In this document: one piece after another, positions 8,154 through 15,274 of the stretch
Layout: every line of letters begins with the position of its first letter
Numbering within the stretch: position 1 is the first letter of the stretch
Assembly: GCF_013179735.1 (NCBI RefSeq)
Contig: NZ_JABMEG010000001.1
Coordinates: 3,410,001-3,474,000 of the forward strand
Length of the DNA stretch: 64,000 nt
Source: Permianibacter fluminis
Lineage (GTDB): Bacteria; Pseudomonadota; Gammaproteobacteria; Enterobacterales; Permianibacteraceae
Direction of reading: 5' to 3'
The notes under the pieces: generated by a model
Databases searched by the model: none
The model's input: the letters and a program-made list of their open reading frames with translations, nothing else
Told to the model about the DNA's origin: nothing
Translations under genes and position numbers: made by a program

Positions 8154-10244
8154 GGCCGCCAGCACCGCCCTGACTTGCAACAGACTGGGCGCACACAATT
8201 GCAGCAAGGCCTGCATCGGTTTGGGCTGTTGCAGCTGGCGACGAAACAGCACCAGCAGCACGCCATGCTTCAACTCCTGCGGATTCAACCAGACCGCCAA
8301 CAAATCCCGGCATTCTGCCCGCACGATCAAGGCGTCACCGGCGAGCTGCTTGTTAACCTCGGCGCCGTGCCAGGCGGCCGCGCTTGCCAACTGTTGCTGC
8401 AACGATGACGAGAGCAGCAGCGTTTCACTGGCAACAAACCTGTCGCGATGCCAGTGACAACGGATATGCACTGACGCCGCCAGCGGATTGTCGAGCAGCA
8501 GCACCTCATCGGCACTGAGCGTGGTCGCCAATTGCTGCACAATCGCCAGCATACGCGCGTTCGGTTCGGCCAAGGCCATGGCCGCAGCCAGCGCCGGCAA
8601 GGCGCGTTGATCCAACTGCTGCTCGGTGATATCGATAACGGTACCGGCGAGTCGCTCAGGTTTGCCATCGGCCGCGCGAAACAGCCAGCCGCGCCCTTCC
8701 AGCCAACGCAATTGCCCGTCGCCAAGCCGTATCCGATGCTGCACGGTAAAGGATTGCGCGCCATGCTCAAGCACGCTGGCAATGGCCTGCTCAACCAAGG
8801 CCCGATCGTCAGTCGGCAGCAGCGCCATATAGGATTCAAAACGGCCATCGAAGCCGCCTTCGGCCAGACCGAACATGCGTTCGATATTGCCGCTCCAGAG
8901 CACCCGGTTGGTCGCGAGCTGCCACTCCCATAAGCCGTAGCCGCCGGCGCTCATGGTCAGCTGCAAATGCTGCTCGGTACGCCGCAGCAATTGCAATTGG
9001 TTCTTGCTGGCCACGACCCATTCCAGTTGTAGCATTGCCGCCGTCAGCAGCTGCAACAAACCCGAATCTTCCCGCCGCCGTTCGCGACTGAAAAACTCCA
9101 GAACATAATGAATCTCGCCATCCTGGCGCAGTGGCAGGGCTACACCGAGATGCAGGCCGGCGCGCTCGGCGTCGGGGGCTCTCGGGAAATTGCTTTCCAG
9201 CGTGATATCGCGCAACCAGAGCGCTTTACCGGACTGCCAGACCCGTCCCGGTAAACCGCGGCCGCGCATGAAAGCAAACCGGCGACTGGCCTCATGAAAC
9301 GTCGCCAGCGTGGATTCGGTACTGAACCAGAGATCCGTGCAACCGAATGCTTCGCCTTCTGGACTCAGCGCCCACACCTGCGCCATCTGCCAGCCGGTCG
9401 CCTCGCAAATGCGCTGCAGCGCCAGCTGCAATGCCGCATCAACATCGGGACAGTGGGCGACATCCTGACTCAGGCTCTGCAGCAATTGCTGGCGCGTTTC
9501 TGCCAACCGCAATTCGGTGACATCAACCAAACTGAGCAGCGCCAGATGGCCGAGCTCCTGGACGGGGAAGCCCGCATTCAGATGCACATTGCGGCTAACG
9601 CCATTGCTGTCGTTCAGCACCAGCTCGGCACTGAACCGTGGCCGGCGCTCTTGCATGGCTTGCAGCAATTCCGCCAGGACTTTCTTGGCCGTTTGGTCGG
9701 CAAAAACCCGGCCAGCGACCAGCTGCAAGTCCCGCGGCTCACGCAAACCGAGCAATTGCTTTGCTTCCGGATTGGCGGCCACCAAACGCAGTCGTGCCAA
9801 CGCCTGCGGCGCCAGTGTCGGATCCGCGGCGAATGCCGATGCCAGATCCTGAATGCCCCGCTGCTGCCACTCCTGCAACAACCGCTGCACGTCACTGTCA
9901 TCGAACTCGATCAACGCAACATTCGTGCGCTGAAACATGCTGCGAAACCGCAGCTCGCTTTCGCGGCTGGTGCGCAGCGCTCGCGTCAACGTCGCCAGCT
10001 GACGCCGAACCAGTAAAAACAGCAGCAGCGCGGTGATGGCAATGAACAGCAAGCCCTTGATGCTCTGCCAGAACGGCAAATCGGCCGCAGGCACCAGTGC
10101 CACCAGCAGACGGTCCGACAGCAGAATCCACAGGAAACCGAACAAGAGATAGGCAAGCACGATCCGCAGACTGCCAAGCCAGGCATCCCGACGCCGGCGT
10201 GGCGACTGCCGGGGTTCAATTTCGTGGTCTTCAAGAATCAGCAT
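8115..10244 (-). CDS. Membrane-bound multidomain PAS/GAF sensor protein without a recognisable output domain
   Basis: A 709-residue inner-membrane protein. Two membrane helices (about 25-52 and 62-84) with the loop between them resemble the N-terminus of many PAS-GGDEF/EAL sensors (LLFGFLWILLSDRLL). Then come a PAS-like region (about 98-250), a GAF-like domain (about 258-410), a second PAS with PAC ending GTVIDITEQQ (about 420-545), and a degenerate GAF-like C-terminus. I find no histidine-kinase H-box, GGDEF, EAL, HD-GYP, methyl-accepting or DNA-binding motif. It lies 75 bp downstream of apbE and might be read from the same transcript. The gene end overlaps bepA. Confidence 0.75.
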   Translation of the reverse strand: MLILEDHEIEPRQSPRRRRDAWLGSLRIVLAYLLFGFLWILLSDRLLVALVPAADLPFWQSIKGLLFIAITALLLFLLVRRQLATLTRALRTSRESELRFRSMFQRTNVALIEFDDSDVQRLLQEWQQRGIQDLASAFAADPTLAPQALARLRLVAANPEAKQLLGLREPRDLQLVAGRVFADQTAKKVLAELLQAMQERRPRFSAELVLNDSNGVSRNVHLNAGFPVQELGHLALLSLVDVTELRLAETRQQLLQSLSQDVAHCPDVDAALQLALQRICEATGWQMAQVWALSPEGEAFGCTDLWFSTESTLATFHEASRRFAFMRGRGLPGRVWQSGKALWLRDITLESNFPRAPDAERAGLHLGVALPLRQDGEIHYVLEFFSRERRREDSGLLQLLTAAMLQLEWVVASKNQLQLLRRTEQHLQLTMSAGGYGLWEWQLATNRVLWSGNIERMFGLAEGGFDGRFESYMALLPTDDRALVEQAIASVLEHGAQSFTVQHRIRLGDGQLRWLEGRGWLFRAADGKPERLAGTVIDITEQQLDQRALPALAAAMALAEPNARMLAIVQQLATTLSADEVLLLDNPLAASVHIRCHWHRDRFVASETLLLSSSLQQQLASAAAWHGAEVNKQLAGDALIVRAECRDLLAVWLNPQELKHGVLLVLFRRQLQQPKPMQALLQLCAPSLLQVRAVLAASAAPATFEQNVL

Positions 10245-10319
10245 GACGGCTCGACTGCCACATCAGTGAACGGAAAACAGCTCCGTTATCGAGCCTAGCA
10301 CAGGAGAGAAACGCAGGTA

Positions 10320-11342
10320 TCAGTTTGGCTGGCGCGGGTCGACCAGGTCGTTGCTGTACAGCACCTGGCCTGTCTTGTCGACCACGATGGCCGAGACATC
10401 ACCCAGCCGATTGATCAGGGCCATGCCATCAGCCGGACCGCGGACAAAGAAAATTTTGGTCAGCGCATCGGCCGTGGTCGAGTTGTTGGCGATGATGGAG
10501 ACACTCTGACTTTCGGTCGCCGACTTGCCCGTCTTCGGATTCAGGATGTGATGCTGGCGAACGCCGTGCTCATCAATAAAAAACCGCTCGTAATCGCCCG
10601 ACGTGGAAATGGCCAAATCCACCAGCGGAATGGCCGCCAGCTGCCGCTCCTTGTCGCGTGGATGGCGAATGCCGATGAACCACGGCCGGCCACCGTGATC
10701 GCCGAGCACAAAGCTGTCGCCGCCAGCATTGACGAACGCATGCGTCACGCCGTGCGCTTTCAGCAGGGCAATGCCGCTGTCGACGGCGTGGCCTTTGCCA
10801 ATACCGCCCAAATCCACGCGCACCCCTTCGTGGGCGTAGCGAACAGTGCGTTTTTTGTCGTCGAACACCAGATAGCGATAATTGATACCCGGCAAATGCT
10901 CGGCGATGGTTTTGTCATCCGGCTGTTTGCCGGCGCGGTAATCATAGAGATAGCCGACACTGGAAAACGTCACATCAAAGGCGCCGTCGGTCAGCTCGGA
11001 AAACCGTACCGCCGTTTTCAGCAGATCAAACATTTCCTGGCTGACCGGCACCGGATGCTTGGCGGCTTCCCGATTCAACTTCGACAGTTCGCTGGTTTCC
11101 TTGTACGGACTCATCAGCTCGTCGATGCGGCGCATGTCCTGCTCGACCAGCAGCAACAATTTCTGGCCCTCGACCGGATCGTCATGCCAGAGCTCGACTT
11201 TCGCGGTTGTTCCCATCACGGTGTAGTCGTGGCTATACCATTCCGCCTGGGCGGCTTGGGGCGAGCACACCAGCAATGAAAACAGCAACGCTGCCGAAAC
11301 GGCAGCGTTGCGAGTCAACAGCAAAATATCCGTACGGATCAT
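10320..11342 (-). CDS. apbE: FAD:protein FMN transferase (ApbE family)
   Basis: Transfers FMN from FAD onto a threonine or serine of target proteins in the periplasm. The exported 340-residue protein has a signal peptide ending near AAQAEW, then YTVMGTTAKVEL, the FAD-binding LGGIGKGHAVD, NAGGDSFVLG and the metal/catalytic ISTSGDYERFF...HHILNP region. I start at ATG 11342, which overlaps the stop of the TonB-like gene as ATGA, so it is translationally coupled to the ExbB/ExbD operon. No nqr or rnf genes, the usual targets, are in the window, and I found no clear flavinylation motif in the neighbours. Confidence 0.92.
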   Translation of the reverse strand: MIRTDILLLTRNAAVSAALLFSLLVCSPQAAQAEWYSHDYTVMGTTAKVELWHDDPVEGQKLLLLVEQDMRRIDELMSPYKETSELSKLNREAAKHPVPVSQEMFDLLKTAVRFSELTDGAFDVTFSSVGYLYDYRAGKQPDDKTIAEHLPGINYRYLVFDDKKRTVRYAHEGVRVDLGGIGKGHAVDSGIALLKAHGVTHAFVNAGGDSFVLGDHGGRPWFIGIRHPRDKERQLAAIPLVDLAISTSGDYERFFIDEHGVRQHHILNPKTGKSATESQSVSIIANNSTTADALTKIFFVRGPADGMALINRLGDVSAIVVDKTGQVLYSNDLVDPRQPN

Positions 11343-12358
11343 GTTGGGAAAAAGTCCATCCGATACGTGTCTTTCCACACCCCTACGTTCAATGCGCCGA
11401 AATCAATCTGCCGCACTTTCGCCAGCAGTTTACGTTCGAGTTCCGGATCATTGAGCTCGCTCGATACCACTTCAGCGCTGGTGACCTGACCATTTGGCTG
11501 GATTTCCAATTTGAAAATTACCTTGCCTTTCAGATCTGGGTTGCTGCGCAGCGCGCGGTTATAGAGCGCGAAAATCGACGCTTTGGCGTTGTCGAATCCC
11601 TGCTGGATGTTTTCATCGGAACGACGACCACCGCCCGCTTTGCCAGCATTGGCATCCGGACCATCGGCACTGGCCGGCTTCGAACCGATACCGGTGCCAT
11701 CGCCACCCATGCCACCAATCCCGGAAACCACCCGCGAGGTGCCGCTACCGGCAATGCCACCGCCGCCACCGCCCTGCTCGACACTGGCACGCGCGGTAAC
11801 GATACCGCCACTGCCCGCTTTCGCCCGATCGGTAATCAACGCGCGTTGCGGTCCCGGTGCATCACCAGGTCCAGCGGCCAGCGTCGCTTGTGCCAACGGT
11901 TTGCCGGGGCGCGCCGCCGGCGCCGCTTCGCTGCGCAAATCGGCCAGCGCGTCAAACACGGCAATCGCTTTCTTGGCCTTTTCTTTCGCAACACTCGGAC
12001 CCGGCGGCTTGCCATCAGCAATTTCGCTCGGTACCGGCTTGGCTTTTTCAGTCGGAGGCGGCTCGACTTTGGCGACCTCCGCCGGTTTTTCCTCAACCGG
12101 TTTCGGCTCCTCGACTTTCGGCAGCTCAACCGGCGGCGGTGGTGGCAGTTCTTTCTTCTCCACCACCAATTTCACCAACCGGTCTGGCACGACTGGCTTG
12201 ATAACCCGTGGTGCTGGCGGCAGCTTGATCATAGTGATCACAACACTGACCACAAACAGGAACAGAACCATGATCAGCAAAATGCGCCGGAACCGGTGTT
12301 CTTCTTCCGGGATCCGGTCCCACGGCAAAATCGGCGATAAACGCATCGTATTGGCCAT
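11339..12358 (-). CDS. TonB-like energy-transducing protein with AgmX/PglI-type C-terminal domain
   Basis: A 339-residue bitopic protein: cytoplasmic tail of about 25 residues, one membrane helix (about 26-46, ILLIMVLFLFVVSVVITMI), a proline/glutamate/lysine-rich periplasm-spanning region (about 50-125), a glycine-rich linker, and a C-terminal TonB-like domain (about 255-339, IFALYNRALRSNPDLKGKV...FKLEIQPNGQV). That tail is the type named after Myxococcus gliding protein AgmX and PglI. It probably couples the ExbB/ExbD motor to envelope partners. The start lies 4 bp past exbD; the end overlaps apbE. Confidence 0.85.
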   Translation of the reverse strand: MANTMRLSPILPWDRIPEEEHRFRRILLIMVLFLFVVSVVITMIKLPPAPRVIKPVVPDRLVKLVVEKKELPPPPPVELPKVEEPKPVEEKPAEVAKVEPPPTEKAKPVPSEIADGKPPGPSVAKEKAKKAIAVFDALADLRSEAAPAARPGKPLAQATLAAGPGDAPGPQRALITDRAKAGSGGIVTARASVEQGGGGGGIAGSGTSRVVSGIGGMGGDGTGIGSKPASADGPDANAGKAGGGRRSDENIQQGFDNAKASIFALYNRALRSNPDLKGKVIFKLEIQPNGQVTSAEVVSSELNDPELERKLLAKVRQIDFGALNVGVWKDTYRMDFFPT

Positions 12359-12362
12359 GTGC

Positions 12363-12848
12363 TTAATCCTTCTTCAGCACGGCCAGCGAGATGTCGGTGT
12401 ATTGCGCATCAGCCAGGGTGTACATGATCTTTTTCAGCAAGCGATAAGGAATTTCCTTGTCGCCCATTATCAGCGCGGGATTTTTTTCATCGGCGCCAGC
12501 GGCCACCATCCGGTTTTGCTGCTGCAGCATCAATTCGGTTTTCAATGCCGGCAGCAAATCATCCTCACTCTTCTCGGCGGCGCCGGCCTTCATGATGGCG
12601 CGGCCCTGGACGATGATGTCATCCTTGCTGACCATCACGACCAACGCATCCGGCGGCAATTTCTCCGACAGCGACTGTGGCAATTTGATCGAGTCAGTGG
12701 CCGGTAACTGCTGTTCAATCCCCTGATTGACCAGCAGGAAGAACACCAGAATGGTGAACACATCCATCATCGAGGTCAGGCTGAGCGATCCCTGCTTGAA
12801 GCGCTTGTGGTGACGCTGCATACGCTTGGAACGATGAGAGGCTTTCAT
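12363..12848 (-). CDS. ExbD/TolR-family proton-channel subunit (second copy)
   Basis: A 161-residue bitopic inner-membrane protein: basic N-terminus, one membrane helix with the conserved protonatable aspartate (LTSMMDVFTILVFFLLV, about residue 29), and a periplasmic domain. It would form a proton channel with the ExbB-like protein encoded upstream. ATG overlaps the stop of the preceding exbD-like gene by 4 bp. Unlike its paralogue, this copy keeps the membrane Asp. Confidence 0.9.
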   Translation of the reverse strand: MKASHRSKRMQRHHKRFKQGSLSLTSMMDVFTILVFFLLVNQGIEQQLPATDSIKLPQSLSEKLPPDALVVMVSKDDIIVQGRAIMKAGAAEKSEDDLLPALKTELMLQQQNRMVAAGADEKNPALIMGDKEIPYRLLKKIMYTLADAQYTDISLAVLKKD

Positions 12849-13372
12849 GGTGTCACGCCTCCTGCTGTTGGCTGACGCGGATCAGCCACGGCATTGCCCA
12901 TCGCAATTTCGGGAAACAGTTCGGCCTGCAACCAATCATTGCCCTGCCGAACCTGATACATGCGGACGGCGTCCATGGTCTGCACGATATCGTCATAAGG
13001 CGTTTGGTCTTCAGCGAGCAGAGTCGCTTCCAGCAACGCCGGGAAACGCGCCTTGACCTCTTGCAAATAGCTATTGAGGCCGGCGAAATCGTGTTTGCCA
13101 TCCACTTTAGGCAACTCTTTCATGAGTCCGCTGTTGCGGTCACCCACTTCAATTTGATCAGGGCGCAACGTGATTTCGAGCACCAGAGGCGGTGCCTGAA
13201 CATCCGTTGGCGCCGCGCCACCACCCGGCAATGACATGTCGAGAATGGTGATGCGCGAAAACACCGCCGTCGCCAGCAGAAATGGCACCAATACCACCAT
13301 CAGGTTCATGAACGACGTCATGTCCAGATCGGTACTGCCCTGCGGCTGGCGGCTTTTACGCCGGTTAAACAT
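12845..13372 (-). CDS. ExbD/TolR-family protein (first copy, membrane Asp replaced by Asn)
   Basis: A 175-residue bitopic protein of the ExbD/TolR family. In the single membrane helix (DMTSFMNLMVVLVPFLLATAV cut short here) the position of the family's essential aspartate is an asparagine, encoded AAC; aligned residues are LTSMMDV in the paralogue and MTSFMNL here. I start at ATG 13372, preceded by GGAG; upstream starts would add non-homologous residues. Genes for the ExbB-like subunit and second ExbD flank it. Confidence 0.88.
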   Translation of the reverse strand: MFNRRKSRQPQGSTDLDMTSFMNLMVVLVPFLLATAVFSRITILDMSLPGGGAAPTDVQAPPLVLEITLRPDQIEVGDRNSGLMKELPKVDGKHDFAGLNSYLQEVKARFPALLEATLLAEDQTPYDDIVQTMDAVRMYQVRQGNDWLQAELFPEIAMGNAVADPRQPTAGGVTP

Positions 13373-13473
13373 TACAGCGCTCCTTTCGGCTCGGGACGCA
13401 ATGGCCACGGTCGGCACTCAGGCCGGGCTGGCAATTGCTCATGGCTAGGCCGAGGCAACATGTCCGCACTCGT

Positions 13474-14151
13474 TCAGGCCCGCGGGGCCGCAGCTTGGGC
13501 ACGGGCAGCGGCAGCAGCTTCCCGATCGGTTTGCGCTTTGCGCACCAGGTTGGCGAATTTCACCGAGGCCATTTCGAGGCTGTCGACAATTTCCGAGGTT
13601 TGCGACTGCAGATAGGTGAACAGCATCAGCAAAGGAATCGCCGCCACCAGACCGAACGCGGTGGTGTTCATCGCGACCGCAATCGACGACGACAGCAGAT
13701 TGGCTTTCTCGGCCGGGTTGGCGTTGGCGATTGCAGCGAACGCATCAATCAGACCGACAATGGTACCGAGCAAGCCCAGCAACGTTGCGATGTTGGCGAA
13801 CATGGAAATGTAGCCCGTGCGCTTTTCCAGGCGCGGCATGATTTCCATCAGACCTTCTTCCAGCGCCATTTCCAGATCTTCAGCACGGCGAACCTGACCA
13901 ACCCGCTGCAAACCATACGCCACCATGCGACCGAGCGCGGCGGACGATTGGCTGGCGATGTCATGGGCCTTGCGGAAATCGCCGGCATTCAGCGCCGGCT
14001 GCAGCGCAGCCCAGACCGACTGGTTACGGGTCCGTTCACGGAACAGGTAAATGAAACGCTCAATGGCGATCACAATCCCGACCGTCATCACCAGAGCGAT
14101 GGGATACATCCAGAAACCGCCGTCTTGGAAAAACTTGATCAAACCGCTCAT
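13474..14151 (-). CDS. MotA/TolQ/ExbB proton-channel family protein
   Basis: A 225-residue polytopic inner-membrane subunit of a proton-driven motor. Three hydrophobic helices are visible: about 13-33 (WMYPIALVMTVGIVIAIE), about 120-145 (TGYISMFANIATLLGLLGTIVGLI) and about 155-180 (AVAMNTTAFGLVAAIPLLML). The TLLGLLGTIVGLI and TAFGLVAAIP segments are the family signatures. AGGA lies just upstream of the ATG. With the two ExbD proteins it forms a one-ExbB, two-ExbD set like AglR/AglQ/AglS in Myxococcus. Confidence 0.93.
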   Translation of the reverse strand: MSGLIKFFQDGGFWMYPIALVMTVGIVIAIERFIYLFRERTRNQSVWAALQPALNAGDFRKAHDIASQSSAALGRMVAYGLQRVGQVRRAEDLEMALEEGLMEIMPRLEKRTGYISMFANIATLLGLLGTIVGLIDAFAAIANANPAEKANLLSSSIAVAMNTTAFGLVAAIPLLMLFTYLQSQTSEIVDSLEMASVKFANLVRKAQTDREAAAAARAQAAAPRA

Positions 14152-14198
14152 GTTGTTGTCCTCGTTACGACAAATCGATACCGAAAAGAAATGGGGAA

Positions 14199-14573
14199 TT
14201 ACTTGGTCGCCGCCGCAGCGGCACTGTCTGCTTGCTGGCGCTGCTCGAACTGTTGCACGCCACGCTCAAATACCACCGGATCAACCGGTGAAAACACTTC
14301 GTCCATCAAACCGCTTACATAGGGTTCCGCCGGAACGGCATCCAACGTCTTCCATGGCACGATGTACAGCACTTTAGGGGCTTCCTGAGTGCCGGTAACG
14401 CTCATGCCCAGCGCAGAACGATCGGCCGGTTTGGCGGTGTTCTTGTCAACTGACATCTTGTCCGCGGCCTTCTTGTCAGCAGCTGCCACCGGCTTGTTCG
14501 TCGCGTCGGCAGCAAACACCGGGCTCGCCAGTAAAAATATCGCGCCAGCCAGACTCAGCATCAGGTGCTTCAT
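14199..14573 (-). CDS. Small secreted protein of the ExbB/ExbD-TPR operon, function unknown
   Basis: A 124-residue protein with a clear signal peptide (MKHLMLSLAGAIFLLASPVFA), an alanine/lysine/aspartate-rich linker, and a short conserved-looking segment containing VLYIVPWKTLDAVPAEPYVSGLMDEVFSPVDP. I do not recognise the family. It overlaps the end of the upstream TPR lipoprotein gene by ATGA and precedes the ExbB gene, so it is almost certainly part of the complex or its assembly. Confidence 0.8.
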   Translation of the reverse strand: MKHLMLSLAGAIFLLASPVFAADATNKPVAAADKKAADKMSVDKNTAKPADRSALGMSVTGTQEAPKVLYIVPWKTLDAVPAEPYVSGLMDEVFSPVDPVVFERGVQQFEQRQQADSAAAAATK

Positions 14574-15274
14574 TGGCCACCTCCGGCCGGTTTCGCCTGT
14601 GCCCGGCGACGCAACTCACTGACCCAGCTGTTGACCTGTTTGTCGTCGCCAACCAGTGCGGCGTAGCGTTCCATATGCTGCAGCGCCAACACGGGATCGT
14701 CCAGATACAGATCCGCCAATACCGCCAGATTGCGATGCGCCGGCGCATAGCTCTCGTCGGCCTTTATTGCCGCGAGATACGCCGCTTTGGCGTCGGCAAT
14801 TTTGCCTTGTTCGCGCAGCACGACTCCTTTCAGGGTCAACGCCCGCGCTTCATTCGGCCGTTGCTTCAAGGCGCTTTCAATCAGCGCCAATGCTTCATCG
14901 AGTTTCTTTTGTTCGCGTTTGATCAGCGCCGCATTGAGCCACGCTGACACATGCTGCGGCGCCGCCTGTTGCACGGCCGTGTATTTGGCCAGCGCCTTGT
15001 CTTTCTGGCCGGCCATCAGCAGTTGGGCTGCGGCGTCCATTTCCTGCTGCAAGGCTGGCGGCAGCACAGGCGCCGGTGCGACCGGCGCTGCGGAGGCAAC
15101 CGGCGCCTTGCCGTCACCGGCATTCGCAGGCGAAACCACGGCTTGTACTGCTACCGGCGCAGGTGGCGCGGTCAGCCCTTGATCGGGAGTCTGCTCCGGC
15201 GATTGACTGGCGCAACCGGCCAGCAGCGCGCCGCAAACCGCCAGCGGAACCAGCTTAATAAGAGCTTTCGACAT
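14570..15274 (-). CDS. TPR lipoprotein (about 234 residues)
   Basis: Signal peptide with lipobox LLAGCAS (Cys about 19), a proline/alanine-rich linker to about 85, then three to four tetratricopeptide repeats (for example ALAKYTAVQQAAPQHVSAWL and NEARALTLKGVVLREQGKI). Probably anchored in the outer membrane and acting as a scaffold. I chose ATG 15274, which overlaps the upstream TPR gene by 20 bp; an in-frame ATG at 15289 is possible. Co-transcribed with the ExbB/ExbD genes. Confidence 0.85.
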   Translation of the reverse strand: MSKALIKLVPLAVCGALLAGCASQSPEQTPDQGLTAPPAPVAVQAVVSPANAGDGKAPVASAAPVAPAPVLPPALQQEMDAAAQLLMAGQKDKALAKYTAVQQAAPQHVSAWLNAALIKREQKKLDEALALIESALKQRPNEARALTLKGVVLREQGKIADAKAAYLAAIKADESYAPAHRNLAVLADLYLDDPVLALQHMERYAALVGDDKQVNSWVSELRRRAQAKPAGGGQ

